Shown here: positions 10,001 to 16,685 of the stretch, piece after piece
Numbering within the stretch: the first letter of the stretch is position 1
Layout: every line of letters starts with the position of its first letter
Source: JAIBBG01 sp040381475
GTDB taxonomy: Bacteria > Bacteroidota > Bacteroidia > Flavobacteriales_D > Sanyastnellaceae
Reading direction: 5' to 3'
DNA length: 27,490 nt
NCBI GenBank assembly: GCA_040381475.1
Contig: JBEIHH010000031.1
Coordinates: forward strand, 1-27,490
Notes under the pieces: model-generated
What the model was told of the DNA's origin: nothing
What the model saw: the letters and a program-made list of their open reading frames with translations, nothing else
The model's database searches: none
Made by a program: the position numbers and the translations under genes

Positions 10001-10235
10001 CAAATCCAGATTCGATACCCAAATTGCAATCGACACATTCGAAACCACCCACAGAGGTGCTGACCATGTTGGCATTACCGCCGTTGAACGTAATATTCGA
10101 AACAGTTACATTTTGACCCAGAAGAACATCCTGAACATATTGTTCAACAGTCATCGTATTCTGGGTTGTCAATTGAGACAGTAGTGCGTTTGCTGCAAGC
10201 AACAAGGTTGAAAGTATGTACAGCTTTTTCATCAT
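7023..10235 (-). CDS. Choice-of-anchor L / Ig-like repeat surface protein with CHU_C type IX sorting domain
   Basis: The protein has about 1070 residues and is very likely exported by Sec and then by the type IX secretion system. Residues 1-20 (MMKKLYILSTLLL...) form the signal peptide. A choice-of-anchor L domain (about 25-300) carries the WGSEEYDTYVGSGFNDVFGFFLSG-type core. A Calx-beta-like region (about 305-420, with NGVDYTLLPDSVVFPPGQ) follows. Several 80-85-residue Ig/SprB-like units (encoded at about 9010-7540) each close on a DxCG motif. A PKD-like unit with FGDGDQSYSWDPDHEF comes next. The CHU_C domain occupies 978-1070 (YVPNSFTPNGDGVNDVF, HIFNRWG). It is probably an adhesin or other surface-attached protein; no catalytic motif is seen. 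The start is set at the MM pair (10235 or 10232) because upstream codons would precede the signal peptide. The 178 bases to the divergent methyltransferase gene hold no clear minus-strand promoter. Confidence 0.9.
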   Translation of the reverse strand: MMKKLYILSTLLLAANALLSQLTTQNTMTVEQYVQDVLLGQNVTVSNITFNGGNANMVSTSVGGFECVDCNLGIESGFAMSCGDVSGLVGPNNATGYTGPGTGLSSGNDPDLLDLVQANGGNSINDWAIIEFDFVPLGDTIQFRYVWGSEEYDTYVGSGFNDVFGFFLSGPGINGPFSDNAENIAIVPGTTDTGVAINTINNGNGNSGPCTNCEYYNQLAADGDYWNNQDDDIYTNPYYIQFDGYTDVLTAMAIVQCGQTYHIKLAICDANDGILDSGVFLERDSFSSNLVVQVSLNLAVSGPDENTLFENCGDGYIVFDRPENGNPDVELVAYMEYTGTAVNGVDYTLLPDSVVFPPGQMSVQFYLDAFADGLAEGIETVHMEIANIADCGEELVSSSFDFFIADVAEPLQVEGYDVEICQGETVTLEPIITGGYALYGYEWSSGDETFTIDVSPATTSSYFLTVSDTCGMPPDDATFTVTVLVTPLLIAEILDQDNILPMNCGAFGSLYANAEGGILPYTYSWSDEDGNNLWGWNNTVSVSTWNAGWVHLEVEDECGFIATDSIEIIVNAPELFVEVPATVNAPCGQPYSVTAVASGGDTQGWGYSYSWQWNGMWDWNNWTETYTGTADGAGTLTVSVSDQCGQTETADIEVTIDSPAIELTLPEQLDGNCATMLNIVPTMTGGSGEQGDWDYQWTSNGSALGTGQNYASTYPASTVVELFVVDVCGQTATGDVNINIVNPPIEVSLGDDINASCIDNTQLNAAISGGSGGVQYQWIVDGSAASQANNFSIQSFETIDVAVVVTDFCGMTANDEVTIFIPDIPVTITTAADTAICPNQPAQIWVVAEGGEGGFTYVWNTTLLGDDLTVYPDASTNYHVVVEDICGRVVEDDVFVSVNPIIANFNVENLGENNYQFEANPIPACEGCFTYWQFGDGDQSYSWDPDHEFDGLDNYTVQLTMINETGCTNTQSYLIISPPYFYVPNSFTPNGDGVNDVFKVISHSVLEYELHIFNRWGMEVFSSTNPDEVWVGGLGDGEYFIQNEVYNYSLRIKGHNSETHRKEGTILIMR

Positions 10236-10398
10236 GGGTAGTCCGTTAGCGCTTATATGACTCCTATAATTCCTGAACCGTTGCACGTGTTCACAAATCA
10301 CAGTGTTATTTTAATTAGTCTAGGGTTAAAGCATTGAAAATCAACTTGGATTTTATGCGTTTTGCGAAATTAAGTCAATTTTCGGTTCAACAGCCAAT

Positions 10399-10406
10399 TA
10401 AATTTG
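10399..10406 (+). promoter_or_regulatory. -7 box for the methyltransferase gene
   Basis: TAAATTTG matches the Bacteroidota -7 consensus exactly. It lies seven bases before the ATG at 10414, predicting a leader of only a few bases. Confidence 0.45.
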
Positions 10407-10413
10407 TTCCGAA

Positions 10414-11127
10414 ATGAAGAAGCCGGAAAATGATCTGTTGGGAAAGGCCTGTGGTCTTTACTTCCACCAAAATATTGATGTTCCTGTTCAGATTTTTATC
10501 AATGACAAACCCGACAATGATCTTTCTCCGTCCTATTTTTTTCGCGGAGCAGCGGAACTCAATACCATGGAGAGAACTGCACTGTTATCAGCTAAAGGTC
10601 GGGTTTTAGATGTGGGGGCAGGAGCGGGTTGTCATTCGGTCATTCTGCAGAGCAAAGGTCTTTCTGTTGTGGCCGTTGAGAAGTCACGAGCCCTTGCCGA
10701 TATCATGAAGAAAAGGGGGATCCATGAAGTGGTGTGTGCTGATATAATGCAATATGAAAAATCTGGCTTTGACACCATTCTGTTGCTTATGAATGGCTTC
10801 GGTCTGGCAGGCACTGACTTACAACTCGAGCATTTCCTGCTTCACTTGTCCTCCATGCTGAACACAGGTGGTTCGATCATCGGAGAATCTACGGATATCA
10901 GCTACTTCCACCGCCAGCCTGCTCGTTCGGTGGGTCAGGATCTAACCGCCGGGTATTTTGGCAATGTCACTTTCCGGCTTGAATGGGAGCAGCAAACAGT
11001 TTCATTGCCATGGCTTTTTGCCGATGAATGGCTGATCAGGGAAACATGTCAGAAACTGGGCATGAAATTCACCATCATGCGCAGAGGTTCTGATCATCAG
11101 TTTCTTTGCAGGATAACAAAACCTTGA
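10414..11127 (+). CDS. Class I SAM-dependent methyltransferase
   Basis: This 237-residue soluble protein has the Rossmann methyltransferase motif I VLDVGAGAG at residues 64-72. An acidic residue ends the second strand (VVAVEKS). A C-D-I step (VVCADIMQY) and a motif IV-like FDTILLLMNGFGLAG complete the SAM site. Substrate is not recognisable; small-molecule methyltransferases of this general type are common. The gene stands at the head of the plus-strand block, behind an exact -7 box. The next gene starts about 50 bases later behind its own -7 box, so the two may not share one transcript. Any role in the nearby sugar pathways is inference from position only. Confidence 0.8.
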   Translation: MKKPENDLLGKACGLYFHQNIDVPVQIFINDKPDNDLSPSYFFRGAAELNTMERTALLSAKGRVLDVGAGAGCHSVILQSKGLSVVAVEKSRALADIMKKRGIHEVVCADIMQYEKSGFDTILLLMNGFGLAGTDLQLEHFLLHLSSMLNTGGSIIGESTDISYFHRQPARSVGQDLTAGYFGNVTFRLEWEQQTVSLPWLFADEWLIRETCQKLGMKFTIMRRGSDHQFLCRITKP

Positions 11128-11150
11128 TACTACCCCACCTGCCAACGGTT

Positions 11151-11159
11151 TATATTTGC
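11151..11159 (+). promoter_or_regulatory. -7 box for the WbpB-like oxidoreductase gene
   Basis: TATATTTGC is an exact match to TAnnTTTGC and lies 18 bases before the ATG at 11178. It supports that start, because the box falls inside the longer alternative reading frame that begins at 11106. Confidence 0.5.
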
Positions 11160-11177
11160 GACCCTAAAAATTTGTCA

Positions 11178-12182
11178 ATGGTAAAGTGTGCAATCATAGG
11201 TTACGGTTACTGGGGCCCCAATCTGGTGAGAAATTTTTCAGCAGCAGAAAATTCGAGTGTCCACACCGTTGCTGATCTGCGCCCTGAAAGGCTTTCGATC
11301 GTAACCAAAAACTATCCCGGTATTCACGTCACAACCGATATTGACTCTATATGGTCGAATCCGGAAATTGACGCAGTAATCATTGCAACACCGGTCTTCA
11401 CACATTTTGATCTTGCAAAAAAGGCTCTCAATGCGGGTAAACATGTCTTGCTTGAGAAACCGATGACAGATACTGTAGCCCACGCTTCGGAATTGATAGA
11501 GCTTTCAAAAGCGAAGTCAAAAGTCCTGATGGTGGATCACACGTTTCTGTACACCTCTTCAGTGCAAAAAATGAAATCATTGATCGATAGTGGAGATATC
11601 GGTAAAGTGAAATATTTTGATTCAACAAGGGTCAATCTAGGGTTGATACAACAGGATGTGAACGTGCTGTGGGATCTGGCTCCGCATGACATTTCTATTT
11701 TGGATTACCTGATTCCGGCTAAGCCTCTTTCAGTGCAGGCAACAGGAATTAGTCATATTCACAATGGAATTGAAAACATTGCGTATTTGACTGTGAATTA
11801 CGACTACGATTTCATAGCGCATTTTCATTGCTCCTGGTCTTCGCCGCTTAAAATTCGCATGATGCTGATTGGCGGCGACAAGAAAATGATCGTATTCAAC
11901 GACATGGAACCAACGGAGAAAATCAGGTTGTATGACACTGGTCACAGTGTGAGCACAGATGAAGAAAAACGTAAAGTGCTGGTGGATTATCGCATGGGTG
12001 ATGTATACATACCAAAGCTGGATCTCCGCGAAGCGCTGGGCGGTATGGCCAAAGACTTCATCGACGCCATAACGAAGGGAACAACACCGATCGCCAGCTA
12101 TGAATCAGGATTTAATACCATCCGCATTCTGGAGGCTGCTCAGAAATCAATCAAAGAAAAGGGCCGCCAGGTAGAACTTTAA
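11178..12182 (+). CDS. Gfo/Idh/MocA oxidoreductase, WbpB/WlbA-like UDP-sugar 3-dehydrogenase
   Basis: This 334-residue NAD(P)-dependent sugar oxidoreductase starts at the Rossmann motif GYGYWGPNLVRNF. The family catalytic lysine lies in LLEKPMTDT, and DLAPHDISILDYL forms part of the active site. WGPNLVRNF is typical of WlbA/WbpB enzymes, which oxidise C3 of UDP-GlcNAc(A) to give the 3-keto substrate of a C3 aminotransferase. A WbpD/WlbB-like acetyltransferase follows 12 bases downstream, and a C3-type aminotransferase lies at 15556, so three of the expected partners are present. An upstream in-frame start at 11106 would add 24 unconserved residues and place the -7 box inside the gene, so I reject it. 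The exact substrate is inferred. Confidence 0.82.
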   Translation: MVKCAIIGYGYWGPNLVRNFSAAENSSVHTVADLRPERLSIVTKNYPGIHVTTDIDSIWSNPEIDAVIIATPVFTHFDLAKKALNAGKHVLLEKPMTDTVAHASELIELSKAKSKVLMVDHTFLYTSSVQKMKSLIDSGDIGKVKYFDSTRVNLGLIQQDVNVLWDLAPHDISILDYLIPAKPLSVQATGISHIHNGIENIAYLTVNYDYDFIAHFHCSWSSPLKIRMMLIGGDKKMIVFNDMEPTEKIRLYDTGHSVSTDEEKRKVLVDYRMGDVYIPKLDLREALGGMAKDFIDAITKGTTPIASYESGFNTIRILEAAQKSIKEKGRQVEL

Positions 12183-12194
12183 TACTCAGGAGTT

Positions 12195-12692
12195 ATGGAA
12201 ACGATTACCGTTAACAATGATAAGCAATCGCTCAACAATGTGAAGGTTGGCGAGAACGTGAAAATCTTCAATTTTGTAAATGCCTATGGCTGCTCCATCG
12301 ATTCAGGCTCGAAAGTTGGTGCGTTTGTTGAAATTCAGAAAGGTTCTAGCATAGGTAAAAACTGCAAAATTTCAAGTCACAGCTTCATTTGCGAAGGTGT
12401 GCACATTGAAGACAATGTTTTCATTGGTCACAATGTCACTTTCATCAACGACCGTTTTCCAAGGGCTACGAATGAGGATGGCAGTGTGCAGACCGAAGCC
12501 GACTGGAAGCTCGAGGAAACACGCGTAAAAAAGGGTGCATCTTTGGGTTCAAGTGTTACGGTATTGTGTGGGGTGACCATCGGTGAAAACTCTATCATCG
12601 GCGCCGGTTCTGTGGTGCTGAAGGATATCCCGGACAATGTCATTGCTGCCGGGAATCCTGCGCGCGTCATCAGAAAGTCAGAAAAGAAATAA
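12195..12692 (+). CDS. Left-handed beta-helix N-acetyltransferase, WbpD/WlbB-like
   Basis: This 165-residue hexapeptide-repeat protein should form trimers and use acetyl-CoA. Imperfect hexapeptides run through the sequence from about residue 17. The block FINDRFPRA, then DWKLEETRVKKGASLGSS, and the ending AAGNPARVIRK match sugar N-acetyltransferases such as WlbB/WbpD, which acetylate the 3-amino group of UDP-2-acetamido-3-amino-glucuronate. FdtC/QdtC-type enzymes acting on dTDP-3-amino sugars are close relatives and cannot be excluded. The gene starts 12 bases after the oxidoreductase gene and is surely co-transcribed with it. A hairpin follows the stop codon at 12703-12734. Confidence 0.85.
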   Translation: METITVNNDKQSLNNVKVGENVKIFNFVNAYGCSIDSGSKVGAFVEIQKGSSIGKNCKISSHSFICEGVHIEDNVFIGHNVTFINDRFPRATNEDGSVQTEADWKLEETRVKKGASLGSSVTVLCGVTIGENSIIGAGSVVLKDIPDNVIAAGNPARVIRKSEKK

Positions 12693-12702
12693 CGTTTTGC
12701 TA

Positions 12703-12734
12703 CAAGCAACCAATGCATGGGAGCATTGGTCTTG
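12703..12734 (+). other. Strong hairpin between acetyltransferase and CHU_C genes
   Basis: ACCAATGC and GCATTGGT pair perfectly around a six-base loop. Outer CAAG and CTTG pair as well after a two-base bulge, giving 12 pairs in all. No T run follows directly; the first T-rich bases lie about 14 bases later. It may be an attenuator or a weak terminator, but a standard intrinsic terminator is not shown. Confidence 0.55.
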
Positions 12735-12743
12735 AGAATGACT

Positions 12744-12752
12744 TAAATTTTT
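12744..12752 (+). promoter_or_regulatory. Possible -7 box for the SprB-repeat CHU_C gene
   Basis: TAAATTTTT differs from TAnnTTTG at one consensus position and ends three bases before the ATG at 12756. This is the same tight spacing seen upstream of several other genes in the window. Confidence 0.3.
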
Positions 12753-12755
12753 ATT

Positions 12756-15410
12756 ATGCGACCGGATATGGTAAAATGGTTGTTGGTTCTGCTGAGTGCA
12801 CTGGCTTTTTTGTCCGGTATGCGAGCCGACAATATCTACATCATGAATGCCCCCGGTTACAATGAAGCCGGCACAGAATTGATCGATGCCATGGAAGCGC
12901 TCGGACATACTGTTACTGTAAACAGCGCGACTTACCAGGTTTTTCCGGGCATTACCTCCAATTGTGTTGATCCCGCAGGATACCACTGGCTTTGTTTTTT
13001 TGGCGAATACGATTACTCTGCCATGGCACCGGATGTTATGAATTTTATTGCCGATGGTGGTAAGGTCTACTATAACTACGAAGTGTCTTGTTGTACTCAA
13101 TCTGCCATCGGTGCGGCGGCTATGGTTGCCGATATCACCGGTTTACCTATAACTGTAAATGCCAACGAATACATCGCTTTGGGCGGGTATATTGCCAATC
13201 TTTCCGGATGTATCGACGTTATTGGCTCGGCTTACAAAGGTCTTGATGGATTGCCCGTTGCCAATCAGCTGGAGGCTGATGCTGCAATCAATGGTGGTAC
13301 CCCTGATGTTTCTGTTTGCACCAATTTCGGCTATTTTTTTACCGGTGCCGATATTCCCGGAAATACTTTAAACGGATCCATTACCGGTATGGGTGATGTC
13401 AACGTGTGGTATGATAGTGGTGAGCCCTGGTCGAATGGCGGAGTAAATCCTGTGAATTTGGATCTTGTCGCTTACTTTTTCCCCAATGAAAATACCACTT
13501 GCAATCTTGCAACAGCCGGTTGTTCGAATGATTGTCTTTTTGGAAATGTTCTCGGTACGGATATTTCAATCTGCGAAGATGAGATTGTTGTCCTCGACGC
13601 TTCTCATCCAAATGCTACTGGTTATTTATGGCAGGACAATTCTGTGAATGCCACTTTTTCCATTTCACAAGGTGGTACATATTATGTAGAGGTAACAGAC
13701 GGAACCGTGAGTTGTACGGATACAATCCATGTGGAAGAAATTGAAGTGATTCCAACAATTTCTGCTGATCAAACAATTTGTCAGGGATTGACGGCTGCGC
13801 TCCTTGCGGGCGGCGGCGATAGCTATGAATGGTCGCCCGCTTCGTCTCTCGACAATGCAAATATTTCAAACCCGGTTGCGACTCCATCTCAAACAACTAC
13901 CTACACGGTGAATGTATTCGTAGATCAATGCTTCGAAACAGAAGAAGTGACAATAACCGTTGAAGAAGCAAATGTTGATTTCGTTTCGTTTGTAACTCCT
14001 GAAGTTTGCAGTTTAGAAGGAAGTATAACTATTTCTCAGGTGAACGGCGGTTTGGGGCCGTATGACATTACTCTTGACAATGTGAGCATTCTGGAAGATG
14101 AACTGATAAGCCTTACTTCGGGTACCTATGAACTTGTTATTGTCGATCAAATAGGTTGTTCCCTCACAGAAGAGATATTCGTTGCGGACAATTCGTATTC
14201 GCTTGTTTTGAATACTGCTTCTGTTCAGCCATATTGCGCTCAACCTGGATCTATTGAGGTAACATCTGTATCCGGAGCCACCGGTAGCGTCAGTTACGCG
14301 CTGAACGGTGTTCCAGAACCCGACGGCATATTTGATAACCTGACCGGCGGAAGCTATGATGTAGTGGTTGTGGATAGTCAGGGTTGCGAAGGCGCTGTAT
14401 CATTTGATCTCATTTATGATCCTGGTGATGTTTTTGCCACCCTGGAAGTAACGAATCCTATTTGCCTTGCCCTGGGATCAATTGCTGTAACCTCTGTCAA
14501 TGGTGCAGTTTCTCCATGGGCCATTTCGTTAAATGATGATTATTCCCTTACAGGAGATTACGCTGGATTGGTTACAGGTAATTATGATCTGGAAGTAATT
14601 GACGCCAATGGCTGTCTGTTCAATCAACAAATTACTTTGATTCAGGAATTCTCGCAAATAACTGCTGTGTTGGATTCTCTGCCGGCTATCTGTGAAACTC
14701 CTGGCCTGATTCAGGTTGTTGAAGTGCTGCAGGGAACTGCTCCGTATGAGATTCTGGTCGATGGTCAGTCAATGCCTCCGGGCGGCGCTCAGGTCGATAG
14801 CAGCTCGCATATTCTCACAATCTTGGATATCAACGGTTGCGCTTATGCCGATACTTTCCAGGTTGGATTCATCAATCACACAGAGGCCATTTTCACTGCC
14901 GATCCTTACATCGAAAATATTCCATTCGATGTTTATACGGATAATACATCTCTCAACGCTACGAGCTATGAATGGTATATTGATGGAGAACTGTCTGATT
15001 CAATTTCAGATCCCCAGTTTACCTTTCTTCAACCAGGTGAATTTGAGCTGGAGTTGGTGGCGATTGATGAAGTAAATGGATGCAGAGACAGCATGTTCTA
15101 CATAGTATACGCCAAACCCCAGAACGCGCTTTACATTCCAAATGCATTTTCTCCGGATAATGATGGTATCAATGATGTCTTCTTTGTCAAGGGCGAAAAC
15201 ATAGATGAAAATGGATTCGAATTCCTGGTTTTCAATCGTTTTGGAGATGTTGTTTGGCGCGCCAAAGGTCCTGATGATGTCTGGACCGGTGAACACCGTG
15301 ATGGCGAATACTACGTTCCCGATGGAGCCTACAGCTTCATGCTGAGATATAAATATCTGGGAACTTTTGATCTCATAAAAGAAACCGGCCACATCATAGT
15401 GATTCGCTGA
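12756..15410 (+). CDS. SprB-repeat surface protein with CHU_C type IX sorting domain
   Basis: This 884-residue protein is predicted to be exported through Sec and the type IX system. A signal peptide covers about residues 1-25. Residues 26-245 form a globular domain I do not recognise. Its start (NIYIMNAPGYNEAG) and FIADGGKVYYNYEVS suggest an alpha/beta, flavodoxin- or ThuA/glutamine-amidotransferase-like fold. Two Ig-like units (about 270-325 and 335-400) follow. Then come four SprB-type repeats (about 413-700), each with a GSI-like start and an ending such as GTYELVIVDQIGC. A PKD-like unit and a CHU_C domain (about 790-884, YIPNAFSPDNDGINDVF, FNRFGDVVW) finish the protein. A second ATG at 12768 also gives a good signal peptide; the -7-like box favours 12756. 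The gene interrupts what otherwise looks like one sugar pathway. Confidence 0.9.
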   Translation: MRPDMVKWLLVLLSALAFLSGMRADNIYIMNAPGYNEAGTELIDAMEALGHTVTVNSATYQVFPGITSNCVDPAGYHWLCFFGEYDYSAMAPDVMNFIADGGKVYYNYEVSCCTQSAIGAAAMVADITGLPITVNANEYIALGGYIANLSGCIDVIGSAYKGLDGLPVANQLEADAAINGGTPDVSVCTNFGYFFTGADIPGNTLNGSITGMGDVNVWYDSGEPWSNGGVNPVNLDLVAYFFPNENTTCNLATAGCSNDCLFGNVLGTDISICEDEIVVLDASHPNATGYLWQDNSVNATFSISQGGTYYVEVTDGTVSCTDTIHVEEIEVIPTISADQTICQGLTAALLAGGGDSYEWSPASSLDNANISNPVATPSQTTTYTVNVFVDQCFETEEVTITVEEANVDFVSFVTPEVCSLEGSITISQVNGGLGPYDITLDNVSILEDELISLTSGTYELVIVDQIGCSLTEEIFVADNSYSLVLNTASVQPYCAQPGSIEVTSVSGATGSVSYALNGVPEPDGIFDNLTGGSYDVVVVDSQGCEGAVSFDLIYDPGDVFATLEVTNPICLALGSIAVTSVNGAVSPWAISLNDDYSLTGDYAGLVTGNYDLEVIDANGCLFNQQITLIQEFSQITAVLDSLPAICETPGLIQVVEVLQGTAPYEILVDGQSMPPGGAQVDSSSHILTILDINGCAYADTFQVGFINHTEAIFTADPYIENIPFDVYTDNTSLNATSYEWYIDGELSDSISDPQFTFLQPGEFELELVAIDEVNGCRDSMFYIVYAKPQNALYIPNAFSPDNDGINDVFFVKGENIDENGFEFLVFNRFGDVVWRAKGPDDVWTGEHRDGEYYVPDGAYSFMLRYKYLGTFDLIKETGHIIVIR

Positions 15411-15465
15411 TTCGTTTATTACCCGATTCGCTTCTGATCGGTTCTGTGGATTGCTGCCATTGCAC

Positions 15466-15492
15466 TAAGTTGGCTTATCTTGCGCCAACTTA
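15466..15492. repeat. 9-bp perfect inverted repeat upstream of the aminotransferase operon
   Basis: TAAGTTGGC and GCCAACTTA are separated by nine bases. No T run follows, so it is not a normal intrinsic terminator. It lies between the CHU_C stop and the five-gene operon, about 16 bases upstream of a possible -7 box. It could be an operator or a hairpin in the 3' end of the preceding transcript. Confidence 0.5.
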
Positions 15493-15507
15493 ACTGCGCG
15501 GCACCGC

Positions 15508-15515
15508 TACATTTA
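15508..15515 (+). promoter_or_regulatory. Possible -7 box for the five-gene operon
   Basis: TACATTTA is one mismatch from TAnnTTTG. It would give a leader of about 37 bases to the ATG at 15556. No -33 box at proper spacing was found. Confidence 0.25.
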
Positions 15516-15555
15516 GGTCTGTCCGTTCTGTTGGGTGATCAAACCAAAAAGAAAC

Positions 15556-16674
15556 ATGTCAGAAAGAACTCAAGTGATGAATCGCATTCCATGTCTTGAT
15601 CTCAAAGGTCAGCATGATCAAATCAGGCAAGAAGTATTTGCGGCTTTTGAAAAAGTATATGAAAAAACAGCTTTTTCCGGAGGGCCATTTGTAGAAGAAT
15701 TCGAAAAAGGTTTTGCCACATACATCGGGGCTAAACATGCCATCGGGGTGAATAACGGTACAACCGCCCTGCATCTGGCCATGCTTGCTTTGGGTATTGG
15801 ACATGGTGATGAAGTAATCATACCGGCCGACACTTTTATTGCAACAGCGTGGGGTGTTTCACATGCTGGAGCTACACCGGTTTTTGTGGATTGTACTGAT
15901 GATACTTGGGAGATTGATGTCAATAAAATTGAGGAAAAAATTACTTCCAAAACCAAAGCCATCATCGGAGTGCATTTGTATGGTCAGCCGTTCGACATCG
16001 ATGCTGTCAGCGCAATTTGCAAAAAGCACAACTTATATTTGGTAGAAGATGCTGCACAGGCACAGGGCGCCCGATACAAGGGCAAAACGGTGGGCGTATT
16101 CGGTGAAATGGCCTGTTTTAGTTTTTATCCGGGAAAAAATCTTGGCGCATGTGGTGAAGCAGGAGGCATTACCACCAACAGTGATGAATTCACCAGACAT
16201 CTGCACTCACTGAGAAATCATGGATCACATGTTCGCTACTACCACGATGAAATTGGATACAACTACCGCATGGGCGGATTGGAAGGTGCTTCTCTTACGA
16301 TCAAATTGAGATACCTGGAGGGCTGGAATAACCGCCGCAGACAGATTGCAAAAATGTATCAGACACACATCAGCAATCCAAAAATTAAACTTCAGCACCA
16401 GCCCGAATGGGCGGACAGCATCTATCATTTGTTTGTAATCACCACGGCAGACAGAGATCATCTGACCAAATATTTAAACGATAAAAATATTTTCCCTGCT
16501 TTGCACTATCCGGTGCCCTGTCACCTACAAAAGGCATACGCACACCTGAACTACAAACAAGGTGATTGTCCGAATGCCGAATATCTGGCAACACATTGTC
16601 TTTCGTTGCCTATGTATGCAGAACTGACCGACGAGCAGATTCATCATGTGATTGAGGCCATCAATGCCTATTAA
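15556..16674 (+). CDS. DegT/DnrJ/EryC1 sugar aminotransferase, C3 type (WbpE/FdtB-like)
   Basis: This PLP-dependent fold-type I aminotransferase has about 372 residues. NNGTTALHLAM contacts the cofactor phosphate, VEDAAQAQGARYKG supplies the Asp that contacts the pyridine nitrogen, and the Schiff-base lysine is in SFYPGKNLGACGEAG. The late block ALHYPVPCHLQKAY is typical of enzymes that aminate C3 of keto sugars (WbpE, FdtB, QdtB). That fits the 3-dehydrogenase-like and acetyltransferase genes upstream. Other in-frame starts are GTG 15535 and ATG 15577; homologues usually begin just before the IPCLDLK block, so 15577 is possible. This is the first gene of a tight operon, with the ATP-grasp gene 11 bases downstream. 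The exact sugar substrate is inferred. Confidence 0.88.
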   Translation: MSERTQVMNRIPCLDLKGQHDQIRQEVFAAFEKVYEKTAFSGGPFVEEFEKGFATYIGAKHAIGVNNGTTALHLAMLALGIGHGDEVIIPADTFIATAWGVSHAGATPVFVDCTDDTWEIDVNKIEEKITSKTKAIIGVHLYGQPFDIDAVSAICKKHNLYLVEDAAQAQGARYKGKTVGVFGEMACFSFYPGKNLGACGEAGGITTNSDEFTRHLHSLRNHGSHVRYYHDEIGYNYRMGGLEGASLTIKLRYLEGWNNRRRQIAKMYQTHISNPKIKLQHQPEWADSIYHLFVITTADRDHLTKYLNDKNIFPALHYPVPCHLQKAYAHLNYKQGDCPNAEYLATHCLSLPMYAELTDEQIHHVIEAINAY

Positions 16675-16685
16675 TTAAGAAAGGC

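Noticed and set aside
11106..11177. Longer N-terminus for the oxidoreductase
   Set aside because: The extra 24 residues are not family-like, overlap the methyltransferase gene and would contain the exact -7 box at 11151-11159.
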